A stretch of 45,560 nt of DNA, taken from assembly GCA_018335275.1 (NCBI GenBank), contig JAGXKM010000009.1, positions 1 to 45,560 of the forward strand. The letters are read 5' to 3'. The stretch is from Anaerolineales bacterium (GTDB lineage Bacteria; Chloroflexota; Anaerolineae; Anaerolineales; UBA11858). The stretch's first letter is position 1, and every line of letters starts with the position of its first letter. Under the pieces are notes generated by a model, which saw nothing but the letters and a program-made list of their open reading frames with translations, did not search any database and was not told the origin of the DNA. A program made the translations under genes and the position numbers. Below are positions 24,597 to 32,448 of the stretch, in pieces.

Positions 24597-25706
24597 CTAT
24601 CCGCTATTGGGAGGGGATTGGAATGCCCGCACGAAACCTTTTCTCTGATCTTCCTCCATCCGGTGATAAACCGTATAGGTTGGATAAGGGAGGTCAATCC
24701 CTGCATCGGTCAGAGCATCATACAGGCAGCTGTTGAGTTTATCCAAAATACGCCTTGTTTCAACATAATTTTCGATCCAACATCGAACTCGGAATATCAT
24801 CGCATAATCACCCCATTCAACGAACAAAGCTTCGATCCTTCGGTCTTTCATCACCCAACCCTGGCTGCTGACTGCGTCGATCATCACTTGTCTGGCTTGA
24901 TCGATATCTGTACCGTAGCCCACGCCGACATGGGTTTCCACGCGATACACAGTGCTGGGGATGGAATGATTGACAATCAGGCTTGTTCCGATCACGGAGT
25001 TGGGGATAACAACCATGCGATTATCGCGGGTTCGAATGCGGGTGCTGCGCAATCCCACATCCTTCACATCTCCCCAAGTATCTAACTCCAGGATCTCAAT
25101 CCTGTCCCCAATCCTGAAAGGCCTATCCGCCATGATCACAAAACCGTTGATCGTGTCCTCCAGCGTGGCGCGAGCAGCCAGAGCCACCGCCAAAGATCCA
25201 ATCCCAAGTGTGGTAACGAACGCGCTGATGTTGACTTCAAAATGGCTCAGAAAGAGGATGAGGGCAATGAAACCAATTAAAACGAGCAACACGCGGCGGG
25301 CAAAAGGTAAGACTTGCTCATCTAACGTAGAGTCTGTTTGTTCGACCATCTTCTGGTCATACCATGCGGTTATTCGATTAACGACCCTCACGCTAGCAAG
25401 GATGGCCAACATCCAATAAAGGATAAAGAAGGAGTGGTTCCTATAAACTACCCATTCCTCTGGAAAAAAAGGGAGCCGTTGGACCCCTATCTGAAGTCCG
25501 ATGAAGATAGATAACAGGAATACGGGTAACCTGAGCGCCTCTAGGAGCGCATTATCAAATTCTGTCCGCGTACTCTCCAAAATCCGGATCACGACCCGAT
25601 CAAGGATCAATAATAATAAACGGCCCAACACGAACGAACCAGCTAGGATCCCCATGGAGATCAGGACTTCTTTCCATTGGGAAGAGGTGAGCAGAAGTTG
25701 AGTCAT
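24597..25706 (-). CDS. MscS-family mechanosensitive ion channel, paralogue 2
   Basis: 369 residues. The same layout as its neighbour: about four membrane segments, then the pore helix VTTLGIGSLAVALAARATLEDTINGFVIM and the beta domain RPFRIGDRIEILELDTWGDVKDVGLRSTRIRTRDNRMVVIPNSVIGTSLIVN. The pore helix differs from paralogue 1, with ARATLEDT in place of VQNVLGDL, so conductance or gating may differ. The C-terminal domain ends with the GIDLPYPTYTVY motif. TAGGAGA precedes the ATG. Confidence 0.9.
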   Translation of the reverse strand: MTQLLLTSSQWKEVLISMGILAGSFVLGRLLLLILDRVVIRILESTRTEFDNALLEALRLPVFLLSIFIGLQIGVQRLPFFPEEWVVYRNHSFFILYWMLAILASVRVVNRITAWYDQKMVEQTDSTLDEQVLPFARRVLLVLIGFIALILFLSHFEVNISAFVTTLGIGSLAVALAARATLEDTINGFVIMADRPFRIGDRIEILELDTWGDVKDVGLRSTRIRTRDNRMVVIPNSVIGTSLIVNHSIPSTVYRVETHVGVGYGTDIDQARQVMIDAVSSQGWVMKDRRIEALFVEWGDYAMIFRVRCWIENYVETRRILDKLNSCLYDALTDAGIDLPYPTYTVYHRMEEDQRKGFVRAFQSPPNSG

Positions 25707-25758
25707 GAATATCTCCTAAGGATTAGAGTTTACATGGCATTCACACCACGGTTTATTG

Positions 25759-25767
25759 ATCATAACA
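25759..25767 (-). promoter_or_regulatory. Extended -10 promoter for MscS paralogue 2
   Basis: Minus-strand TGTTATGAT (TGn plus TATGAT). Predicted start near 25752; leader about 46 bases. No clear -35. Confidence 0.4.
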
Positions 25768-25888
25768 CAGCCTGAAAGAAACTCGTTTCTACATCCCAGT
25801 TTCTGTTGATCAAAAATCGATGCCAATAACCTGCTTTCTTCAAGATCTCCCGGGCAAACCCAACTTGGTCCTCTGAGCTTTAAATCCA

Positions 25889-25921
25889 TCGAGCCGGCCT
25901 GATTAATCAGTACCGGCTCGA
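25889..25921 (-). terminator. Hairpin after the DUF3179 gene, without a U-tract
   Basis: TCGAGCCGG / CCGGCTCGA (9 bp) encloses the palindrome CTGATTAATCAG, so the stem is nearly continuous. On the minus strand it is followed by TGGATTTAAAG, not a run of T. It lies 31 bases after the stop codon and is probably a transcript end or a 3' protective structure. Confidence 0.45.
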
Positions 25922-25951
25922 CGTATCGCCTGATTCTTCCATAGAAAAAGG

Positions 25952-27277
25952 TTATTCCTCCATTAAAGAATCCGGGGGTTGAAATGCGGCCCAGGCAAAC
26001 CAGAACGTATCATGATGGGGAATGGGGGTAAGTGTTTCTCCCGCCAAAGGGCCTTCGACCGCTTCTCCGAGGATGTTCCATGTGCTGTTCGTTTTTTCAT
26101 CCCGAAATGTACCATCCTCATCAGCAGTAAATCTGAGTTCTTCTCCCTCCACCAAAGCTTCGAAAACCCCGGTTGTACCCACATCTTTCCCCTCTGAGAT
26201 AGTGCTCGTATCCAGCGCAGAAGCGGTTCCCTCCTTCCAAAAGACCACTATGGGAGTCCCTTCAAAGGTCTCATGAATCAATCTTTCTTCTTGTAAGCGT
26301 TGGTAACTAAAGCTCTTTGACTGGTCCCCTTCTCCGAGAATGCCTACCACTCTTTCCATGGGTTTCAAACGCTCATCGACATCACCCTGGAAAAGAAACG
26401 GTGATGAATCGATATCGTCATATCCGACATAAGGATTAGAACCATAACGGCGGTTAAACCCTGTTTCCCGAGACAGGACCTCACCCTCCGGATGCTCGTT
26501 CTTGAAGTCACTCCAGGAGACAATCGTTGCCGGAAGGAACTTTAACTGTTGGCCTGTTAAATCCCCTACGATCGCTTCCCCACTGAACTGCTGCCACCAG
26601 GACTCCGTCTGACGGTCATACATCACCAGATCGCTGTTCCTTAAATTTCCACTGGTACCAAAGGTCAGGATTTGTCCATTAACACTGGGCCTTTCAAAGA
26701 CTAAAGCTGTGTTGCATAAGGGACAAAATGTGACCACAACCGGTACCCCCCCTACCTTGTCATTGACAATTTCATGCCAGGTCATAATCTGCAAAGGGTA
26801 AGCCCGGGCATCCCCATCAATCTGGAGAGAAATCACAGGTTCGCGATCCTTCAACCACCCATCCACTGACTCCAAGGGTACAAAGATGGGATCATCAATA
26901 GGGGGAATGCCATCTGGAGGAGGTCCACCCGAGAAAATGGTGCTGTAGTCAACACTATGTTCGCAGAAATTCGTTTTTTCCCAATAAGCTGTGTTGAAAG
27001 CTGGTTGTTCTCCATCAAATGGGTCTTCACATGTAGTTTCATCCACCTTTGGCCCTTCCTCTTGCGCTGACGGTGAAGGTGTATCCTTTTCCAGATCTTG
27101 TTCGGAATCTCCTTCAGATTCCAGACCTTCCCCCGCTGGGCCATCAATTTCTTCCTTCACTTCTCCACCCCCATTCAGATCATCCTCAGATAGAGATCCG
27201 GGGTTTGCAGCGCTGGTACATGCAGAAATCAATAATCCCACCACCACCGTTAACACCAATAACCTTTTCTTAGGCAT
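25952..27277 (-). CDS. DUF3179-domain lipoprotein
   Basis: 441 residues. The signal peptide ends with the lipobox LLISAC (mature start C20), followed by about 55 residues of acidic, Gly/Glu-rich linker. The body matches DUF3179: DPIFVPLESVDGWLKDREPVISLQI, RAYPLQIMTWHEIVND, VVVTFCPLCNTALVFER with its CxxC, GNLRNSDLVMYDRQTESWWQQFSGEAIVG and the C-terminal HHDTFWFAWAAF. The family is common in Chloroflexota, planctomycetes and marine bacteria and has no established function; the CPLC pair suggests redox or metal binding outside the membrane. AAAGGAG precedes the ATG. Confidence 0.85.
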   Translation of the reverse strand: MPKKRLLVLTVVVGLLISACTSAANPGSLSEDDLNGGGEVKEEIDGPAGEGLESEGDSEQDLEKDTPSPSAQEEGPKVDETTCEDPFDGEQPAFNTAYWEKTNFCEHSVDYSTIFSGGPPPDGIPPIDDPIFVPLESVDGWLKDREPVISLQIDGDARAYPLQIMTWHEIVNDKVGGVPVVVTFCPLCNTALVFERPSVNGQILTFGTSGNLRNSDLVMYDRQTESWWQQFSGEAIVGDLTGQQLKFLPATIVSWSDFKNEHPEGEVLSRETGFNRRYGSNPYVGYDDIDSSPFLFQGDVDERLKPMERVVGILGEGDQSKSFSYQRLQEERLIHETFEGTPIVVFWKEGTASALDTSTISEGKDVGTTGVFEALVEGEELRFTADEDGTFRDEKTNSTWNILGEAVEGPLAGETLTPIPHHDTFWFAWAAFQPPDSLMEE

Positions 27278-27293
27278 CGAAATCTCCTTTTTT

Positions 27294-27306
27294 CACATTA
27301 AATGTG
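27294..27306. repeat. CACATT-A-AATGTG inverted repeat in the DUF3179 leader
   Basis: A perfect 6-bp dyad around one base, just upstream of the DUF3179 ribosome binding site. It could be an operator or a small hairpin near the start codon. There is only one copy. Confidence 0.3.
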
Positions 27307-27640
27307 TCTACCTTCAATGCTTAGACGAGCATCAAGGAAACCATCTTACTCAGGAAATTACCGAGAAGACAAATCCTATCGCCGTCTATTTGGGGGTTTT
27401 AATCAAAGAATGAAAAAAAGAGACATCGATTAAGATATATGCCGTTTGCTTTTTCAATCTGATTGGGATTCTACCCACCCGGTATACAATGTCCCCGCTT
27501 TCAAATAAGTTAACAGCTTGTGTATATCAGCATTCGACATATGTGAGAAGTAAATCACAAATCGTGAAACAGGAGGTAGACATGGTCGATAGAGAGCCAA
27601 GGCGCACAGGATAAAACCTGCTTAATACCTTCAACTTTGA
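27307..27640. other. Intergenic stretch with a possible 10-codon ORF
   Basis: No full gene is seen. On the plus strand at 27582-27614, an excellent ribosome binding site (AGGAGGT) precedes ATG and a frame of ten codons, MVDREPRRTG, then TAA. A leader peptide would normally precede a plus-strand gene, but the next genes run on the minus strand. The rest is A+T-rich, with no clear terminator for herA. Confidence 0.35.
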
Positions 27641-29356
27641 TCAATATCCAAGGTCTTCCAGGGATTCCTCCGCACTTTGCTCTGAAATATCCTTTATCCC
27701 CCTTTTCAATTGTTTCCAGAAAGAATCGTCATATCGGCGCGACCGGATGGGAAGCGGCATAGGCACCCCCCAACCTAAGAGAAGCACTTCCTCTTTCGGC
27801 TGTAGGCGGGAGAGCATACCCCGCAGCACTTGCCGACCGGCCAGACCTGAAAGCACGGCCCGGATATCATCCTCGTCACCCAGCCAGCCCGAGATCCGCG
27901 TCCCGAGTTGGGACATAACCTCATCGTAGATTTGGGAGGGACGCTGGTCGATGATCAGCAAGGTGACATAATATTTGCGCAGTTCCCTGGCGATGGTGCT
28001 GAATGTGGTCTGGGAAGCCATCTCCGGGTTCAGCAGCTTATGGGCCTCTTCCACAACCACAACCAAGGAGCGAGGCTCCTCCTTTCCAGAACTTCGGAAT
28101 TGGTTTGTTCTCCACTCCCAACGTTCCCGGATCTTCCGGGTCAGCAAGTTCGACACCAACAAATAATCCAGATCACTCTCATGTTTTCCAAAAGAAAGCA
28201 CTACGTGGCCACCCGCTTCCAGCATCTTGACGATCTCCTGGATACCATCCGATGCAGGTTCTTCCACGATATAAGGACTGTTGAACACCCTGCGAAGTTT
28301 ATTATGCAAGGCCTCCGCAGCCATCACATTCACTCCATTGTCATTCGCCCAGTAAGCCACACTATCGCTGGCCGGGACCTTCTTTCCGTCACTATTCTCC
28401 ACGAATTGACCGACGGACATAGCCCGGAAAGCCCGAAACCAATCCTTCCGCCCAAATGATTTCACCAGGGCATCTAAGGTGGTAGGGGTTGTCTCCCGCA
28501 GATTTAACTCCCTTTGCAGCAGCATGATATCTGTTGGTTGGATGGCTGACATGGGAATTTCTAAATTAAAATCAGGACTTTGTCCGCGAATTTGCGCTCC
28601 CTTACCCAAACCGACCACACGCACCTTACTGGAAAACTTCGTTTTCAACCCGATCACACGTTCTCCTGTGTCGGAAGCCGTATCATCAAAGCCGTATTCA
28701 TTATGCATATCAAACACCAGCACAGAAGCGGTGTCGAATTGAATAAGCCCGGCCAACATGATCCGGGTTAAAAAGGATTTTCCGGTTCCCGTGGCTCCAA
28801 AAATACCGGAGGAGCGCTGGATGAATTTATGGAGATTAATCCGGACCGGATGTTCACCTTCCCGTGTTTCACCGATCACAAAATTGCCTTTCTCTTCTTT
28901 TCCAAATATTTCAGCGATGTCTCCCCGGGTCGCCATGCGGACACGGGCATGATGAGGGGGGACAGTTTTTACCGGGATCGGGCGGGGTTGATCCTTTTTT
29001 CCAGACTCGATGTCCTGCGCCCATTCTTGATATTCCTCAGACACCAGTTCAGGACCTCGCTCCAACATCAATGTTGGCAGCACCTCTAGATCCGTATAGA
29101 GCGTCTTTTCATGAAGCATGCCAGCCAATTCAGGGGAGAAACGATCTTCACTCATCTCTTCCGCAAAACGCTCCTCGGTAGCCCCCAACTGAAGGTCCGT
29201 CACCAAACCGTAAAACAACCACTGATCGCTCTCCAGGACGACAAACGATCCCTCCTGAACCTCAAAAGAGGGGACGGTCAAACGAACTCTGAGGTGATCC
29301 TTCAGGCTTCCACGAACCAGGTAACCGATCAGATTTGTGTTTTCTGCCATATCCAT
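27641..29356 (-). CDS. herA: HerA-type DNA-translocating ATPase
   Basis: 571 residues. HerA is a hexameric FtsK/HerA-superfamily motor that works with NurA to resect DNA ends for recombination repair. Residues 1-60 form a HAS-barrel-like beta domain. Walker A is GATGTGKS at 187-194, Walker B is LVVVVEEAH at 431-439, and IIDQRPSQI at 468-476 is the sensor segment; TRISGWLGDEDD and the following Arg-rich loop fit the superfamily. The ATG at 29356 has a suitable AAAGGA; a second ATG six bases downstream has an AGGA at better spacing, so the protein may be two residues shorter. It lies 2 bases after the HAS protein's stop, in one operon with nurA. Confidence 0.9.
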   Translation of the reverse strand: MDMAENTNLIGYLVRGSLKDHLRVRLTVPSFEVQEGSFVVLESDQWLFYGLVTDLQLGATEERFAEEMSEDRFSPELAGMLHEKTLYTDLEVLPTLMLERGPELVSEEYQEWAQDIESGKKDQPRPIPVKTVPPHHARVRMATRGDIAEIFGKEEKGNFVIGETREGEHPVRINLHKFIQRSSGIFGATGTGKSFLTRIMLAGLIQFDTASVLVFDMHNEYGFDDTASDTGERVIGLKTKFSSKVRVVGLGKGAQIRGQSPDFNLEIPMSAIQPTDIMLLQRELNLRETTPTTLDALVKSFGRKDWFRAFRAMSVGQFVENSDGKKVPASDSVAYWANDNGVNVMAAEALHNKLRRVFNSPYIVEEPASDGIQEIVKMLEAGGHVVLSFGKHESDLDYLLVSNLLTRKIRERWEWRTNQFRSSGKEEPRSLVVVVEEAHKLLNPEMASQTTFSTIARELRKYYVTLLIIDQRPSQIYDEVMSQLGTRISGWLGDEDDIRAVLSGLAGRQVLRGMLSRLQPKEEVLLLGWGVPMPLPIRSRRYDDSFWKQLKRGIKDISEQSAEESLEDLGY

Positions 29357-29358
29357 TC

Positions 29359-29976
29359 CTATACAATCCTTTCCTCTCCAAGAGTATCCTGTAAAGCGCC
29401 AAGTAATGAAGTAAGGGTCTGATAATCATCCTGTAAGAGCAGGATCAACTCCTCTACTGCTCTCTTCGACCAGGAAGGGTCGTCTGATTTTTCGTGGATC
29501 TGATGGGACTGCCGGATATGGGCCGCGAGCAATTCTACCAGCGGGATATCCTCATGGCGCAAGAGATGCCTGAAATATCCAAAACGTCCCTGTGATGTGA
29601 AATTCATGACCTCCGGTGGAGAACATTTATAGATTAAATCCAGGCTCAACGGGGGACGGGGAGGGAGCACATGGCGCAATTTCGAATCTTCTTCATACCC
29701 CACACTAAGCACACTGATTTCCACAGGGATGTTTCGATTCACCTGTGCATCCTGGATCGTGCTGGGTTCTACCTCAGGTGCGGTTGCCAAATGTCGGACC
29801 AAACCATCATCGTCCACATGAAGATCATGCACAAGACCATACACCTGGGCATCTTCTCCAATGGGCGCTCTGACCAAGCTGCCAAAGGAGGGCACATCGA
29901 TTTTATCCACCTGGCAGCCGACAACGAAACCGCTCATCCCTGCCCGCAGCATGCGTCCAATTTTTATTTCATTCAT
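29359..29976 (-). CDS. HAS-barrel-like protein of the NurA-HerA operon
   Basis: 205 residues. Residues 1-55 (IGRMLRAGMSGFVVGCQVDKIDVPSFGSLVRAP and QVYGLVHDLHVDDDG) have the layout of a HAS barrel, the small beta domain usually found at the N-terminus of HerA. The middle (VPVEI-like strands, VLPPRPPLSLDLIYKC) also fits a HerA/ATP-synthase-like barrel, and the C-terminal 90 residues are helical, ending with VEELILLLQDDYQTLTSLLGAL. No Walker motif is present. It overlaps nurA by ATGA and precedes herA by 2 bases, so stoichiometric production with both is likely. A role as adaptor or regulator of the NurA-HerA complex is my inference; the family is not one I can name. Confidence 0.7.
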   Translation of the reverse strand: MNEIKIGRMLRAGMSGFVVGCQVDKIDVPSFGSLVRAPIGEDAQVYGLVHDLHVDDDGLVRHLATAPEVEPSTIQDAQVNRNIPVEISVLSVGYEEDSKLRHVLPPRPPLSLDLIYKCSPPEVMNFTSQGRFGYFRHLLRHEDIPLVELLAAHIRQSHQIHEKSDDPSWSKRAVEELILLLQDDYQTLTSLLGALQDTLGEERIV

Positions 29977-31178
29977 CGTCTATACCTCTTTCTACCAGCC
30001 TGGTCTTTATAATATCGTTTATGCGATCTTTGACCTACAGACACTCCTCTTTTCCGCCGCTCCCTGAGGATCATCTCCGTCAACAACTCCTGCTCTTCTC
30101 TTCCCACTACAGCGATCTCATGCGCCCTGTGTAATACATAGGGATATCCGACACCGCCCATCATGCGGCACTGCTGTAAAAGAACAGCATGCAGGCAATT
30201 CATCTTCTCCCCATCTTCAACAACCCAAGCAGGGACCTCGACTCTCGCCAACCATGGATTCCCTGCTCGTCCCACATTGAGATAAAAGAAATGCAAGGCG
30301 ATCTCATCTGTGTAATCCGAGCTCGAGAAAGCTTGAATCCCAAACACACCTGACCGCTCCCCGGGTCGTAAAAGGCTGGCGTATAAATCGATATCTGATA
30401 AACCTTGAAAAGGATGGTGCTCTGCTATTTTACTTAATTCCCCATCTGCTAGAGTGGCTAACTCCAGCAATCTGAGCACATAATCAGCCCTCGGTTTATC
30501 AACGTATCCGGCCGTTACAGTGCCCATCCGGCTCAGGTCACGAAGCGCTTCTTGATAGCGTTTTAATCCCTTTCGGAAGGCAGGGGACCTGCTTCCACTC
30601 CGTTCATGGGATTCCCAAAGCTCTAAGGGCCCATCTGTCAGCGTGACCAGCGGGAAAGGATCCTTTCCCGCTTTACACAATGGTCCTGCTTTGATGGCGA
30701 TATATTCGCGTTCTGCGACATCCCGCTCGAGGGCGACATGTCCCTGTGAGACCAAACCATGCGAGGTGTAAATATCCTCCTCAAATCGGAGCTGTGTTTC
30801 AATGGACGTCTGGGGAGGATAATCCCGATGCAAATCGAACCAGATCCCACCCACATTCACTAAATAATACTGCACTGCAGCGTGGGGATCCGGGTTGATT
30901 TGGGATCCGTCAGCAGCTAATATCCCGACTTTATCCGGTATTTCCGGGGCCGTGAAACGCGAGGTAAGCGCCTCTTTTTTGGGACGGGCACATCTCAAGG
31001 CAGGATATTGACCCGCAGCTTTTTCCACTTTGCCCTGCAGTCGATCTGTTTGCTGGGCGAATTCTTGCAGCAAATCACCTGCGCGTCTTCGAATTTTGTT
31101 CAAATGATTTTCTCTGACCACCGCCCGCTCACCCAAGTCCCTCACCTGGGGTTGGAGCTGTTCATAATTCAAACTCAA
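29973..31178 (-). CDS. nurA: DNA double-strand-break repair nuclease NurA
   Basis: 401 residues from a TTG at 31178. NurA is an RNase H-like, Mn-dependent 5'-3' exo/endonuclease that works inside the HerA ring. The catalytic acid motifs are present: ILAADGSQINPD (D90), VTLTDGPLELW (D182) and GYVDKPRADYV (D227), with GVGYPYVLHRAHE and the C-terminal arginine-rich tail. The ORF-track start at 31247 is also TTG but lies upstream of the predicted transcription start near 31203; the 31178 TTG has GGAGGGAG five bases before it and gives the usual short NurA opening (SLNYEQLQPQVRDLGE). Its stop overlaps the HAS gene's start (ATGA). First gene of the operon. Confidence 0.9.
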   Translation of the reverse strand: MSLNYEQLQPQVRDLGERAVVRENHLNKIRRRAGDLLQEFAQQTDRLQGKVEKAAGQYPALRCARPKKEALTSRFTAPEIPDKVGILAADGSQINPDPHAAVQYYLVNVGGIWFDLHRDYPPQTSIETQLRFEEDIYTSHGLVSQGHVALERDVAEREYIAIKAGPLCKAGKDPFPLVTLTDGPLELWESHERSGSRSPAFRKGLKRYQEALRDLSRMGTVTAGYVDKPRADYVLRLLELATLADGELSKIAEHHPFQGLSDIDLYASLLRPGERSGVFGIQAFSSSDYTDEIALHFFYLNVGRAGNPWLARVEVPAWVVEDGEKMNCLHAVLLQQCRMMGGVGYPYVLHRAHEIAVVGREEQELLTEMILRERRKRGVSVGQRSHKRYYKDQAGRKRYRR

Positions 31179-31209
31179 GAATCTCCCTCCTCGAACATAT
31201 GTTTCAAGT

Positions 31210-31238
31210 ATTGTACAGGCGAGTCTCTCTTTTGACAA
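31210..31238 (-). promoter_or_regulatory. Promoter of the nurA-HAS-herA operon
   Basis: Minus-strand TTGTCA, an exact 17-bp spacer and TACAAT: one of the best sigma-70-type matches in the window. Transcription would start near 31203, 25 bases before the TTG start of nurA. Confidence 0.7.
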
Positions 31239-31343
31239 GTTTAACAAAAGGAGACAACATTCTCCAGTTATCCAGATGAAAGGTGGCCCAATCCTCTGTG
31301 TTAAATAGATCTCCTGATAGGTATTAAACCAAACATAGATCTA

Positions 31344-31373
31344 TTGACAAATGTTCATTCACAATCCTATAGT
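31344..31373 (+). promoter_or_regulatory. Promoter of the SIMPL lipoprotein gene
   Basis: Perfect TTGACA, an 18-bp spacer and TATAGT on the plus strand. The start near 31380 implies a leader of about 178 bases before the ATG at 31558. Confidence 0.6.
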
Positions 31374-31379
31374 GAAAAT

Positions 31380-31557
31380 CAAGCCTGTTATCAGCAAAAA
31401 GGTTCAGAAAATCCTTTTCTCCTTTTGTGCCCAAAACAAAGGACTATTCATAAATTTGATGACATAAAAAGCTTGTTGAAAGGAACAAATTTCAACCCGA
31501 ATACGTCATAGACATGAAAGACCACGAATATACATTTCAGATTTTACTGGAGGTAAC
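31380..31557 (+). other. Long untranslated leader of the SIMPL lipoprotein gene
   Basis: No ORF of note. It contains two possible hairpins: AAAAGG / CCTTTT around 31399-31420 and GTTGAAA / TTTCAAC with an 8-base loop near 31475-31496. No known riboswitch is recognisable. The region upstream, 31239-31343, holds nothing I can identify. Confidence 0.4.
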
Positions 31558-32277
31558 ATGTTTAACAAAAAATGGATTCTTATCGTTGTCATGCTGGGTT
31601 TTGTCGTAAGTGCTTGCCAAAACCCCGTTTCTGCACCGTTCGCTTCGGAAGATCAAGTTCGCACGATTTCTGTAGAAGGCACGGGGCATGTTTCCCTAGA
31701 CCCCACCCTGGCCCGCATCACCATCGGCGTTCAGACAAGTGATGAAAACGCCCAAGAGGCTGTTCAAGAGAACAATCAGAAAGTAGAAGAAGTCATGAAA
31801 GCCTTGGAAGAATTTGGTATTTCCCCCGAGGACCTGCAGACATCGGATTTCAGCATTCGCGAACAGGCAGATCGTGAACCGGGCTTGGAAAACAAAGAAG
31901 AGACAGACAAAACCTATCTGGTTTCCAACCTCGTCCGGGTCACATTACGCGACATCGATCAACTTGGCGCGCTGTTGGATGAAACGGTCCAAGCGGGTGC
32001 CAACCGGATTCAAGGCATCCAATTTGACGCTGAAAAGAAAGCAGAAGCCAACAAAGAAGCTCTCAAACTGGCCATGAAGGACGCCCGCGTTCGGGCGGAA
32101 ACGATCGCTGATACAGCGGATGTCCAGCTGGGAGAAGTCTATCGTGTAGAAACCTTTGGCGGCGGCCCTGTTTACGCGGAGAGAGAACTTGAAGAGGCAG
32201 CAGGAGCTGTACCAATTTCCCCCGGTCAAATGGAGATCCAGGTCAGGGTAAGTGTCAGTTATCAAATTGGTCAATAG
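31558..32277 (+). CDS. SIMPL-domain (DUF541) lipoprotein
   Basis: 239 residues. The signal peptide ends with the lipobox FVVSAC (mature start C20). The SIMPL/DUF541 domain follows from residue 35: TISVEGTGHVSLDPTLARITIGVQTSDENAQEAVQENN, then a 'GISPEDLQTSDFSI' segment, NLVRVTLRDIDQLGALLDETVQAGANRIQGIQF, ANKEALKLAMKDARVRAETIA and the final MEIQVRVSVSYQI. The family (BP26 of Brucella, E. coli YggE) forms oligomeric outer or exported proteins linked to oxidative or stress responses; the exact role is unsettled. A strong TGGAGGTAAC precedes the ATG. Confidence 0.92.
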   Translation: MFNKKWILIVVMLGFVVSACQNPVSAPFASEDQVRTISVEGTGHVSLDPTLARITIGVQTSDENAQEAVQENNQKVEEVMKALEEFGISPEDLQTSDFSIREQADREPGLENKEETDKTYLVSNLVRVTLRDIDQLGALLDETVQAGANRIQGIQFDAEKKAEANKEALKLAMKDARVRAETIADTADVQLGEVYRVETFGGGPVYAERELEEAAGAVPISPGQMEIQVRVSVSYQIGQ

Positions 32278-32327
32278 AAGACATTGATCATTCCCAACAA
32301 CTTTGGATTTTCTCTCGCTTTAGAGAT

Positions 32328-32360
32328 CAACCCCTTGGTGCACTACACACCAAGGGGTTG
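32328..32360. terminator. 13-bp perfect hairpin after the SIMPL gene, without a U-tract
   Basis: CAACCCCTTGGTG / CACCAAGGGGTTG with a 7-base loop, 50 bases after the SIMPL stop. No run of T follows on either strand. It is the most stable hairpin in the region and probably ends or protects the transcript. Confidence 0.5.
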
Positions 32361-32434
32361 CATGATATAACCCGGTCTCAAAACCCATAAAACCACCCCC
32401 TTGCTGATCATTCTTATCTGTCATTCCCCTGTGG

Positions 32435-32440
32435 TATAAA
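32435..32440 (+). promoter_or_regulatory. -10 element immediately upstream of the PH-domain gene
   Basis: TATAAA at 32435-32440 would start transcription near 32447, two bases before the ATG at 32449. There is no clear -35. If real, this mRNA is nearly leaderless; the only ribosome-binding sequence is a weak AGG 5 bases before the ATG. Confidence 0.35.
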
Positions 32441-32448
32441 TAGGTACC

